Below the pieces are notes generated by a model. That model was not told the origin of the DNA, did not search any database, and saw only the letters and a program-made list of their open reading frames with translations. 8,509 nucleotides of DNA, taken from assembly GCA_003649085.1 (NCBI GenBank), contig QMQV01000062.1:1-8509 (forward strand). The letters are read 5' to 3'. Positions 1 through 6,036 of the stretch are shown piece by piece (the stretch's first letter is position 1; every line of letters starts with the position of its first letter). The DNA comes from Thermoproteota archaeon. GTDB taxonomy: Archaea; Thermoproteota; Methanomethylicia; Methanomethylicales; B66-G16. Both the position numbers and the translations under genes were made by a program.

Positions 1-720
1 ACCCTTCTTAACAGCCTCTATAGCTGCGTGAACCTTAGTGCTCATCCCCGGCCCTATCTTCGGCAAAGCTCTTTCAGCTTCCTCTACCGTAAGCTTCCTA
101 ACTAAGCTACCATCTATTAACAAACCTTCAACATCCGTCGTAAAGATAACTGCTTTTGCTTTCATAGCAGCAGCTATAGCAGCTGCCGTCCTATCTCCAT
201 CTACGTTAAGCGTTTCATATTCTAAGCCTAGAGCAACCGGATTTACGATCGGGAGGTAGCCTAAGCTTAGCAGATCTTCAAGCATTTTAGTGTTAACAGA
301 TACGATCTTGCCAGTATAGCCTCCTTCGATCGCCCGCTTTCTGCCTTTTTCGTCGACTATAACTAGGCGCTTTTTTCTCTCAGCTCTTAAAAGCCCTCCA
401 TCAATGCCGGAAATACCAATGGCGTTTAGTCCATGCTCTTGAAGGGTTTTCACAATTCTCTTGTTAATTCTACCCGACATTACCATTAAGTAGATTTCAG
501 CAGTTTCAAGGTCGGTATACCTGCTTTTAAAGCCTTCAGGAGACATGACGAAGACTTGTGGCTTACCAAGTTTCTCAGCAATTTCCGTAACTTCGTCTCC
601 TCCGCCATGGACTACAATGACTTTCTCCTCTTTACAAAGCTCTTTCAAATCGTTGATTAGCTCCACGTTAATCTTGCCTTCTTTAAGGAGGTCTCCGCCT
701 ACTTTCACGACAACAACCAT
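1..720 (-). CDS. lysZ: [LysW]-aminoadipate/glutamate kinase LysZ, 3' end cut by window edge
   Basis: Amino-acid kinase that phosphorylates the side-chain carboxylate of alpha-aminoadipate (or glutamate) held on the carrier LysW, the step after LysX and before LysY; cytosolic. The reading frame is open from an ATG at 720 to base 1, giving 240 residues without a stop, so the C-terminus lies outside the window. Visible motifs: KVGG at residues 6-9, HGGG at 38-41, the substrate-loop motif GFKSRYTD at 63-70 typical of LysZ rather than N-acetylglutamate kinase, VDGDRTAAAI at 173-182, TDVEG at 195-199 and a late lysine near 229. The start lies 3 bases after the argC stop; no strong Shine-Dalgarno is seen, only a weak GGTG. 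It is the last visible gene of the lysX-argC-lysZ run. Family assignment is firm; whether it serves lysine, arginine or both cannot be read from sequence alone. Confidence 0.93.
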   Translation of the reverse strand, partial: MVVVVKVGGDLLKEGKINVELINDLKELCKEEKVIVVHGGGDEVTEIAEKLGKPQVFVMSPEGFKSRYTDLETAEIYLMVMSGRINKRIVKTLQEHGLNAIGISGIDGGLLRAERKKRLVIVDEKGRKRAIEGGYTGKIVSVNTKMLEDLLSLGYLPIVNPVALGLEYETLNVDGDRTAAAIAAAMKAKAVIFTTDVEGLLIDGSLVRKLTVEEAERALPKIGPGMSTKVHAAIEAVKKG

Positions 721-723
721 ATC

Positions 724-1785
724 TTACACCGGCCTAACACCTGGAAACTCTAAGCCCTCTTTTTCGTCAAAGCCCAGCATTATATTCATGTTTTGAACAG
801 CTTGTCCCGATGCCCCTTTAACTAAGTTGTCTAGTGCTCCGAAGACAACAACTCTACCAGCGTGAGGGTCTATCTCAAAGCCTACGTCGCAAAAGTTTGA
901 GCCAATGACATTCTTGGTATCAGGAAGTAGGTGAAGCCCCTTATGCTCCTTCACAATCCTCACGAAAGGCTCATTTTGATACATCTCTCTATACATCTTC
1001 CAAAGATCTTGTACCGTCACGTCTTTTGTTAAGAAGCAGTGTCCAGTTGTCAAAATCCCTCTAACCATTTCAATAGCATGGGGCGTTAAGGCAACTCTAG
1101 GCCTTTTGCCCATTAAGAAGCCAAGCTCTTGCTCAATCTCAGCTGTATGTCTATGCATTACAGGCTTGTACGCCCTAACGAGGTTTGAGTGTTCTGGATG
1201 GTGGCTTGCTAAGCTAACTGATAACCCTGCTCCAGATGAGCTTACTTTAGCGTCGACAACCACATGCTCGCTATCAACTATCTTTGCCTTAAACACTGGC
1301 GCCATACTTAGTATGGCGGCTTCAGCTATGCATCCAGGGTTTGCTACGAGCTGCGCTTTCCTAATCTCTTCACGATGTAGCTCTGGAAGCCCATAAACAG
1401 ATTTTTCTAAAAGCTCCGGCTGGGGGTGTTCCCATCCATACCACTTTGAGTACTCGTTCTTATCCTTTAGCCTATAGTCAGCGCTTAGATCGACAACTTT
1501 AATGCCGACTTCTAAGAGCTTTGGGGTTATTTGGACAGATGTCCCATGTGGGACTGCTAAGAACACTAAGTCACATTTCTTAGTGAGCTCGTCAATATTT
1601 GGCTCACTGAACTTCAGGTTCGTCAATTTGCGTAGATGAGGGTGTACCCTATACACGAAATCCCCTTTATGCTCTCTTGAAGTCGCAACGGTTACTTCAA
1701 CTCCCTTATGGAAAAGCAGAATCCTAAGAAGCTCGCCGCCCGTATAGCCAGATGCCCCTACAATGCCTATTCTAGCTGTCATCAC
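724..1785 (-). CDS. lysY: [LysW]-aminoadipate/glutamate semialdehyde dehydrogenase (ArgC/LysY family)
   Basis: NADPH-dependent reductase that turns the LysW-bound acyl phosphate made by LysZ into the semialdehyde. The protein is 353 residues, a normal length for the ArgC family. The N-terminal Rossmann motif GIVGASGYTGGELL is at about residues 7-20; the catalytic cysteine is Cys152 in ANPGC; SGAG at 184-187 and the histidine-rich segment HRHTAEIEQEL at 211-221 match the LysY/ArgC active site; the C-terminus has KGASGQAVQNMN. The start is either GTG at 1785 or the next codon, ATG at 1782. AAGGAGG at 1793-1799 lies 7 bases before the GTG and 10 before the ATG, so GTG is slightly favoured. The gene overlaps the end of lysX (the TGA at 1782-1784 lies inside GTGATG), a sign of translational coupling. 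LysY is preferred over plain ArgC because of the flanking lysX and lysZ. Confidence 0.93.
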   Translation of the reverse strand: MMTARIGIVGASGYTGGELLRILLFHKGVEVTVATSREHKGDFVYRVHPHLRKLTNLKFSEPNIDELTKKCDLVFLAVPHGTSVQITPKLLEVGIKVVDLSADYRLKDKNEYSKWYGWEHPQPELLEKSVYGLPELHREEIRKAQLVANPGCIAEAAILSMAPVFKAKIVDSEHVVVDAKVSSSGAGLSVSLASHHPEHSNLVRAYKPVMHRHTAEIEQELGFLMGKRPRVALTPHAIEMVRGILTTGHCFLTKDVTVQDLWKMYREMYQNEPFVRIVKEHKGLHLLPDTKNVIGSNFCDVGFEIDPHAGRVVVFGALDNLVKGASGQAVQNMNIMLGFDEKEGLEFPGVRPV

Positions 1786-2639
1786 CTCTTAGCCTCCTTA
1801 ACCGCGTAGTTGATAATGTGATCTTGAACTCTAACACCAGTTGCTGGAACAGTATTCCTAAACTCAACTGTGCTATTTACCTCGTGAACTAATAACCCCC
1901 TATCTTCAGATTCCATCATGTCGACCCCGAAAACTCCACCGCCAACGGCATCCGCTGCCTTAAAAGCAAGCTCCTCAATTTCAGGGGTTAACTCGCACTT
2001 AACAACCTTGCCTCCCCTTGCGGTATTAGTTCTCCAGTCATCTGGCGGGCTGACGCGGTAAATAGCTACTGGTATCTCATCTCCAATTACGAAAACCCGT
2101 ATATCTCTAGGCGGCCTCTTTACGTTTTCCTGCACATAATAGACTTGGTAAAGCGGGTACATAAGCTCCCTATGCTCCACCGCCACTTTTGCAGCTGCTC
2201 TATCGCTTATCAACGAAACCAATCTACCCCAGCTTCCTAGCACAGGCTTTAATATGGCTGGATAGCCGACTTTGTCAAAAGCTTTTAAAGCGCTATTTGC
2301 TGTGAAAGCTGCATACGTCTTTGGGACGGGTAAGCCAGCTTTTCTCAAAGCTATTGTTGTTAACAGCTTATTACCACAGAGCATTATCACGTGGGATGGG
2401 TTAATCACCTTATATCCATATCCTTCAAGTATCGCAGCTACGTGAAAACCCGTATAGTGGCTCACACATCTTTCCAACACAACATCTCCGTAGTTTTCAC
2501 TAGGCTTATCTGCTGATATGTCGAAGATCGCTTCCTCCGCATCAACCATTTTGAGAGGTATATTGAGCTTTTTAGCTGCTTCATAAAGTGCTTTCTCTTC
2601 CCACCTAACCTTATCATAGACTAAGCTTAGCTCTACCAT
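1782..2639 (-). CDS. lysX: alpha-aminoadipate/glutamate--LysW ligase LysX (ATP-grasp)
   Basis: ATP-grasp ligase that joins the amino group of alpha-aminoadipate (or glutamate) to the C-terminal glutamate of the carrier protein LysW, protecting the amine through the following steps. The protein is 285 residues, as expected for LysX/ArgX. ATP-grasp features: KPVLGSWGR at residues 131-139 (nucleotide loop), RDIRVFV at 178-184, NTARGG at 205-210, VD at 239-240 and EVN at 253-255, the metal-binding end of the fold; STVEFRN at 256-262 stands where many LysX proteins have HTMEFRN. The ATG at 2639 is set by a strong ribosome-binding sequence, GGAGAGAGGAG, immediately before it. It is the first gene of a tight three-gene run, 124 bases after the lysM-like regulator. 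LysX, ArgX and bifunctional forms cannot be separated here with confidence. Confidence 0.93.
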   Translation of the reverse strand: MVELSLVYDKVRWEEKALYEAAKKLNIPLKMVDAEEAIFDISADKPSENYGDVVLERCVSHYTGFHVAAILEGYGYKVINPSHVIMLCGNKLLTTIALRKAGLPVPKTYAAFTANSALKAFDKVGYPAILKPVLGSWGRLVSLISDRAAAKVAVEHRELMYPLYQVYYVQENVKRPPRDIRVFVIGDEIPVAIYRVSPPDDWRTNTARGGKVVKCELTPEIEELAFKAADAVGGGVFGVDMMESEDRGLLVHEVNSTVEFRNTVPATGVRVQDHIINYAVKEAKR

Positions 2640-2651
2640 CTCCTCTCTCCT
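2640..2651 (-). promoter_or_regulatory. strong Shine-Dalgarno of lysX
   Basis: Read on the minus strand the bases directly before the lysX ATG are AGGAGAGAGGAG. The GGAG at 2647-2650 is 7 bases from the start codon. The sequence supports a leadered transcript for lysX and fixes the start. The TTTAAA at 2655-2660 is therefore too close to be its TATA box. Confidence 0.8.
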
Positions 2652-2710
2652 AGCTTTAAACAGTAGTTGAGCTGGACATGCTGTATACGCCTTTTCAACA
2701 AAAATCCAGC

Positions 2711-2718
2711 CTATTAAG
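2711..2718 (-). promoter_or_regulatory. possible TATA box of the lysX operon
   Basis: On the minus strand the sequence is CTTAATAG, preceded by CG and a near-copy GCTTAACG twelve bases upstream. A start site about 26 bases downstream would give a leader of roughly 45-50 bases carrying the strong Shine-Dalgarno. It lies about 20 bases downstream of the inverted repeat at 2737-2753. The match to an archaeal TATA box is only moderate; read-through from the lysM-like gene is an alternative. Confidence 0.35.
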
Positions 2719-2736
2719 CGTTACGTTAAGCCTTGA

Positions 2737-2753
2737 ATTGTAATACATACAAT
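2737..2753. promoter_or_regulatory. 17-base inverted repeat, candidate Lrp-family operator
   Basis: The sequence is ATTGTA-ATACA-TACAAT, two perfect 6-base arms around a 5-base spacer. The inner 15 bases fit the published site of the Sulfolobus regulator Ss-LrpB (TTGYAWWWWWTRCAA) at 14 of 15 positions; the one misfit is in the spacer. CTTGAA occurs directly at both flanks (2732-2737 and 2755-2760). It starts just beyond the stop codon of the lysM-like gene and lies upstream of the possible lysX TATA box, the position from which Sulfolobus LysM is known to act on its lys promoter. Confidence 0.55.
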
Positions 2754-2763
2754 GCTTGAACAA

Positions 2764-3192
2764 CTATGTCCATGTCCTCAACACTATCATAGAGTTCGTC
2801 TTGACAACACCCTCGACTTTTCTAATATCGTCGATACATCGGTTTACGTCATATATGCTTTCACCAGAAGCTAACGCTACGATATCGTATTCTCCAGCGA
2901 CCTCGTACACTTCCTTAACTCCAGCTACATGCCTTATCTTATCAGCTATTATAGGGCTTGGGTGTGAAGGCATTGTTGAAACCAAGATCACCGCCTTAAC
3001 CTCTTCTTCCACTGAAACCTCTACGGTAAACTTCCTTATCACGCCTTCAGATACAAGCTTTTCAACCCTCTTCCTCACGGCTCCTTCAGTAATGCCAAGT
3101 TTCTTAGCGATTTCAGTATAAGGTCTTCTAGAGTCTTCTTTAAGCATGGATATTATCTGCCTATCCATCTCGTCAAGCTTAGCTTTCTTCAA
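2764..3192 (-). CDS. lysM: Lrp/AsnC-family transcriptional regulator, LysM-like
   Basis: DNA-binding regulator of the feast/famine family, likely sensing lysine or another amino acid and controlling the adjacent lys genes. With the start used here it is 142 residues. A winged helix-turn-helix fills residues 6-55 (LDEMDRQIISMLKED, then TEIAKKLGITEGAVRKRVEKL), followed by a RAM ligand-binding domain at about 65-140 with the hallmark GEYDIVA at 100-106. The frame is open further up to 3267, but the family normally begins shortly before the LDEMD motif. TTG at 3192 is chosen because a TATA-like AATATA sits about 24 bases upstream, giving a leaderless message; GTG at 3201 and ATG at 3237 are alternatives. 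The name rests on its position upstream of lysX in the same direction, as LysM regulators in Sulfolobus accompany lys genes; family is firm, exact role inferred. Confidence 0.85.
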   Translation of the reverse strand: MKKAKLDEMDRQIISMLKEDSRRPYTEIAKKLGITEGAVRKRVEKLVSEGVIRKFTVEVSVEEEVKAVILVSTMPSHPSPIIADKIRHVAGVKEVYEVAGEYDIVALASGESIYDVNRCIDDIRKVEGVVKTNSMIVLRTWT

Positions 3193-3200
3193 AGCAGCCA

Positions 3201-3223
3201 CCTTATTAATAGGTATATTAAGG
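3201..3223. promoter_or_regulatory. divergent promoter with imperfect palindrome (lysM-like gene / M48 peptidase)
   Basis: The stretch begins CCTTATTA and ends TATTAAGG, so the outer arms CCTTAxTA/TAxTAAGG are inverted copies around a 7-base centre. It contains TATATTAA (3214-3221), which reads as AATATA on the other strand. That core is about 24 bases from the TTG of the regulator and about 38 bases from the TTG of the peptidase, so it could serve both directions. The palindrome could also be a self-binding site of the Lrp protein. Both roles are inferred. Confidence 0.4.
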
Positions 3224-3255
3224 TTGGAAACATACATTTTTCGAGTGTAGAAGCC

Positions 3256-4698
3256 TTGAATAACCAAGCTGTCGAAGAATGGGCTGAGGTTTTCGAAGTA
3301 GAGAACTTCCTCTCTAAGGAGCGTGTAGATGAAGCATTTGACTTTTTACATGAAGAGCTCGAGAAACTGTTTGAAGTCGAGGACTTTAAAGTTGAGCTAG
3401 GTGAAGTACCTAAAGCTTTTGGAAGGCTTAAAGTTGAGGCGACTTTAGCATTAAGCTTCAAGATAGAGCTGCTAAGCGATAAAATGATGTTCTACTTTAC
3501 GCCTCATCCTAAAATCGAGATGAGCAGGGCTGATCTTGCTCGTATAGCGTTGCATTTTGAGAGCATTTTAAGGGATTTTGTTGAAACGGGCGGTAAGCCT
3601 ACGCTATACCTATTCTTTGCCTCTGGGCAACCTCTTCGAGCTTTAAGGCGCTTAGCTAAAGTTGAGAAATTTTTAAGCTTGATAATTTTGGGCAACATGT
3701 TCTACTTCTTCGTCTTCATCTTCGTATTAGGCTTCCTAATGTTCAGCTTTCTATACTACTTAACGCCAGTAGCTTTAGTGTTTATCCAACTTGTGATAAT
3801 GTTTTTCGCAAATAAGCTTGTTTTAAGCCGTTCAGACTTCACGATATCTCGTGAAAACCGCTTCGTCTACATAGCTAATGTAAGGCTTAGAAAAAGCGAA
3901 ATTGAAAAGCTAGCGCCTTTCCCGATGTTTAAGCTAGCCGAAGTCAAAGACGAGGTATATAGCGAGACGTTGGCGAAAAACTTGGATGTTACGAACACGT
4001 CTGTAGCAAGCGCTTTGAAGAGGAGAGGCCTTTCCATTGATGAAGGCGATGTTGAAGTTAAGAAGTTTGATCTCTATGGAATAGTAGAAGAAGTTGCAAA
4101 GCGCTTTAACGTTAAAGTCCCAAGCATAGGTGTATTAAACGTTGTTCAGCCAAACGCCATGGCTACCGGCATTTCACCTTCTAGGGCTGCCCTACTGATC
4201 ACAAGCGGTTTACTATCGAGGTTAAGCGATGTTGAGGTTAAAGCTATTATAGCTCATGAGCTAAGCCACGTTAAGTCCAGAGATGTCTTAAAGCTTTTCA
4301 TAATGTTTTCAAGCATATTCTTGTTTAGAGCGTACATTTTATGGCCTAAGCTCGCCCTGTTAACAGACTTCGCCTTCCTGGTAGTTTCGATGACTTTCCT
4401 CTTCTTCATAGCTAAGTTCATCGAAGCCCGAGCTGACTTAGACGCAGCTTACGCTATTGGAGATCCAAAGGTGCTGGCGAGGTCTTTGAAGAAAATAACC
4501 CCCACCTTCGTGTTGAAAATCCAGGAAGCAAGAGGCATACCGGTTAGCGAGTGGCTTAGATGGGATACCCATCCGCCAATATCCTTTAGGATTAGGAGAC
4601 TCGAAAAATTAGAAACTGCCCGCAAGAGAGGAACCTTCCTTAAATCGATCGTTGACTGCTTAACAGGCTTCATATCCAGCTTATTCAAGACGCTGTAA
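3256..4698 (+). CDS. membrane-bound M48 (HtpX/Ste24-like) zinc metallopeptidase
   Basis: Integral-membrane zinc protease, expected to cut damaged membrane or secreted proteins. The protein has 480 residues. The zinc site is HELSH at residues 334-338 (His334, Glu335, His338) with the third ligand Glu390 in KFIEARAD; NAMATG at 300-305 and DTHPP at 437-441 are further M48 hallmarks. Hydrophobic segments lie at about 139-185 (two helices before the catalytic domain) and 345-388 (two helices inside it). The first 135 residues are mostly soluble, rich in acidic and hydrophobic residues, and match no domain I know; common HtpX proteins are near 300 residues, so this is a long version. The TTG at 3256 is the only in-frame start upstream of the conserved parts and has no clear Shine-Dalgarno. 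It is divergent from the lysM-like gene and ends 53 bases before the next gene. Confidence 0.88.
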   Translation: MNNQAVEEWAEVFEVENFLSKERVDEAFDFLHEELEKLFEVEDFKVELGEVPKAFGRLKVEATLALSFKIELLSDKMMFYFTPHPKIEMSRADLARIALHFESILRDFVETGGKPTLYLFFASGQPLRALRRLAKVEKFLSLIILGNMFYFFVFIFVLGFLMFSFLYYLTPVALVFIQLVIMFFANKLVLSRSDFTISRENRFVYIANVRLRKSEIEKLAPFPMFKLAEVKDEVYSETLAKNLDVTNTSVASALKRRGLSIDEGDVEVKKFDLYGIVEEVAKRFNVKVPSIGVLNVVQPNAMATGISPSRAALLITSGLLSRLSDVEVKAIIAHELSHVKSRDVLKLFIMFSSIFLFRAYILWPKLALLTDFAFLVVSMTFLFFIAKFIEARADLDAAYAIGDPKVLARSLKKITPTFVLKIQEARGIPVSEWLRWDTHPPISFRIRRLEKLETARKRGTFLKSIVDCLTGFISSLFKTL

Positions 4699-4721
4699 AA
4701 GCCTTAAGTTTAAACAACCAG

Positions 4722-4730
4722 CTTTTTAAA
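4722..4730 (+). promoter_or_regulatory. TATA box for the unassigned gene plus cysC
   Basis: The sequence CTTTTTAAA, preceded by CAG, is a good archaeal TATA box. Its centre is about 25 bases before the ATG at 4752, so transcription should begin at or next to the start codon and give a leaderless message. It probably drives both this gene and cysC. It carries no TAATTA boxes. Confidence 0.7.
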
Positions 4731-4751
4731 GAAAGGGTCGCGTGACTTTCA

Positions 4752-5408
4752 ATGCGCATGTTAGTTATAGCCAGCGTGCCTCCTTCAACTAAGATATCTC
4801 CTGAAAACCCTAGGGTACAAGCATTGCTTAAAATAGCTGGTCTACAGACACCTACCTTCGACTTAGATAGAGAAGCCGAGTACGTTGAAGCTTTAAGACC
4901 GTACTTTGTCAGAAAAGCTAGGGACATGTTCTCAGGACATTTTAAGCACGTGTTGCGCTTCGTAAACGCTCTACGGGCTCTTGGACACGAGGTGGACTTA
5001 AAGATCTTATCGCCGAGATATGGCTTATTAGACGAAGATTCACCAGTAATACCACATATCGCTTCGCTGAGGAACATGTCAATGTCTTCGATAAGAAAGT
5101 TAGCTGACTCGCTCAAAACATTTGAAAGCTTCATTAGAGCTGTCAGGTCGAAAAACTACGATATCGTGGTTTTAGTATTAAACAGGGAAGATATCTTTTT
5201 AATTCACGACCCCAAAGCTGGGAGAGACCTATCAATAGCTTCAAGCTATTGGGGAAAACTCATAGTGATTTCCGCCAGCTCAGTAAAGAAGCTTTTAGAG
5301 AGAATACCTAAATCCACATTTTACTCAGCTAAAAACGTAGGAGAAAGACTTGAAAGATTAGAGGGATATATGTCTAGCTTAGCTCAGCTTAAGTTACCCG
5401 TAGCCTAA
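4752..5408 (+). CDS. unassigned 218-residue protein, possibly DUF6884-like, co-transcribed with cysC
   Basis: I do not recognise a defined function. The protein has 218 residues and no signal peptide or membrane segment. It opens with a beta-strand, MLVIASVPPSTK, followed by a helical stretch, then the motif ILSPRYGLLDEDSPVIPH at about 85-102, and a further alternating strand/helix part with YDIVVLVLN at 136-144 and KLIVISASS at 169-177. The motif recalls the SxKYGLLxPDxxIxPY pattern of DUF6884/YaaA-like and archaeosine-synthase-associated domains, but this is recall, not a search. ATG 4752 is chosen because the TATA box at 4722 fits a leaderless start; a second ATG at 4758 is possible. Only 17 bases separate it from cysC, so it likely belongs to the same transcript, which hints at a link to sulfur or nucleotide metabolism without proving one. 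Confidence 0.8.
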   Translation: MRMLVIASVPPSTKISPENPRVQALLKIAGLQTPTFDLDREAEYVEALRPYFVRKARDMFSGHFKHVLRFVNALRALGHEVDLKILSPRYGLLDEDSPVIPHIASLRNMSMSSIRKLADSLKTFESFIRAVRSKNYDIVVLVLNREDIFLIHDPKAGRDLSIASSYWGKLIVISASSVKKLLERIPKSTFYSAKNVGERLERLEGYMSSLAQLKLPVA

Positions 5409-5412
5409 CATG

Positions 5413-5419
5413 AGGAGGT
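5413..5419 (+). promoter_or_regulatory. Shine-Dalgarno of cysC
   Basis: AGGAGGT lies 6 bases before the TTG at 5426, in the 17-base gap after the preceding stop. This near-perfect match decides the rare TTG start and indicates that cysC is translated from within a longer transcript. Confidence 0.8.
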
Positions 5420-5425
5420 TTCTAC

Positions 5426-5959
5426 TTGACTGCTGAGAAACAAGGTTTTGTAATCTGGTTAACCGGTCTTCCAGGCTCTGGTAAAACCACAATAGCCAAG
5501 GAACTTGCGAAGCTTTTAGCTGAAAAAGGGCTTGACGTAGAAGTCCTCGATGGAGATGAGATGAGGAAAGTGCTTAGCCCTGAAGCAGGTTTTTCAAGAG
5601 AAGATCGTGAACGCCATATTAGACGAGTAGCTTATGTAGCAAGCTTATTAGCTAAACATGGCGTTGCCACAATAGTCTCTTTGATTTCACCTTATCGCTC
5701 AGCTCGCGAATACGCTAGATCACTTACAAAGAACTTTATTGAAGTCTACGTGAAATGCCCGCTTGAAGTTTGTATGCAACGTGATCCAAAAGGACTCTAT
5801 AAGAAAGCTTTGGCTGGTGAAATAAGAGATTTAACTGGATTACAAGACGTGTATGAAGAACCTCAAAACCCCGAAGTTGTTGTTAATACAGCTGCTGAAT
5901 CTGCAGAGCAATGTGCCTTGAAAATCCTGAAGTTTTTAGAAGGCAAGGGCTTAGCATAA
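5426..5959 (+). CDS. cysC: adenylylsulfate (APS) kinase
   Basis: Phosphorylates adenylyl sulfate (APS), the product of ATP sulfurylase, at the 3' position to give PAPS, the activated sulfate used for reduction or sulfation; cytosolic. The protein is 177 residues, the usual length of a stand-alone CysC. It shows the P-loop GLPGSGKTT at residues 14-22, DGD at 42-44, the APS-binding segment FSREDRERHIRR at 56-67, ISPYR at 87-91, the lid region DPKGLYKKA at 120-128 and the C-terminal GLQDVYEEPQNPEV at 138-151. The TTG start is fixed by the ribosome-binding sequence before it. It is the second gene of a two-gene unit and is followed after 11 bases by the promoter of the transporter gene. Sat, encoded 1.4 kb further on, supplies its substrate. 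Confidence 0.94.
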   Translation: MTAEKQGFVIWLTGLPGSGKTTIAKELAKLLAEKGLDVEVLDGDEMRKVLSPEAGFSREDRERHIRRVAYVASLLAKHGVATIVSLISPYRSAREYARSLTKNFIEVYVKCPLEVCMQRDPKGLYKKALAGEIRDLTGLQDVYEEPQNPEVVVNTAAESAEQCALKILKFLEGKGLA

Positions 5960-5969
5960 GCACAAAAAG

Positions 5970-6023
5970 CTTTTTAATCTCTAGATGTAATTACCTTTAA
6001 TTAACTTTAATTACCTGTAATTA
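5970..6023 (+). promoter_or_regulatory. TATA box and four tandem TAATTA boxes before the transporter gene
   Basis: TATA box CTTTTTAAT at 5970-5978 is followed by four exact copies of the palindrome TAATTA starting at 5988, 5998, 6008 and 6018, a strict 10-base step (one helical turn). The spacers are CCTT, ACTT and CCTG. The expected transcription start (about 6000) lies inside the array, and the last box directly touches the Shine-Dalgarno GGAGAGG at 6024-6030. A protein bound here would block polymerase. The likely binder, by inference, is one of the RHH proteins encoded downstream. Confidence 0.8.
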
Positions 6024-6036
6024 GGAGAGGCTATGC

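Noticed and set aside
38..796. Plus-strand open frames at 38-259 and 545-796
   Set aside because: Both are antisense to lysZ and the end of argC; their serine/threonine-rich translations are typical of reverse-frame shadows.
1106..1396. Plus-strand 96-codon open frame opposite argC
   Set aside because: It lies wholly inside the confident argC/lysY gene on the other strand, has no family features and no promoter or ribosome-binding site.
2655..2660. TTTAAA upstream of lysX as its TATA box
   Set aside because: It is only 15 bases from the ATG, which would put the transcription start inside the gene and leave out the strong Shine-Dalgarno.
2714..2731. Direct repeat of TTAAGC, twelve bases apart, before lysX
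   Set aside because: AAGCTT- and TTAAGC-like words are frequent in this sequence, so a single pair is weak evidence of a site.
2756..3121. Plus-strand 121-codon frame opposite the Lrp-like gene
   Set aside because: Shadow of a confident helix-turn-helix gene, with no motif of its own.
4449..5134. Two minus-strand frames (4449-4688 and 4685-5134) that overlap by four bases and look operon-like
   Set aside because: They lie mostly opposite the M48 peptidase end and the 4752 gene, both of which have better motifs or start signals; the overlap is chance.
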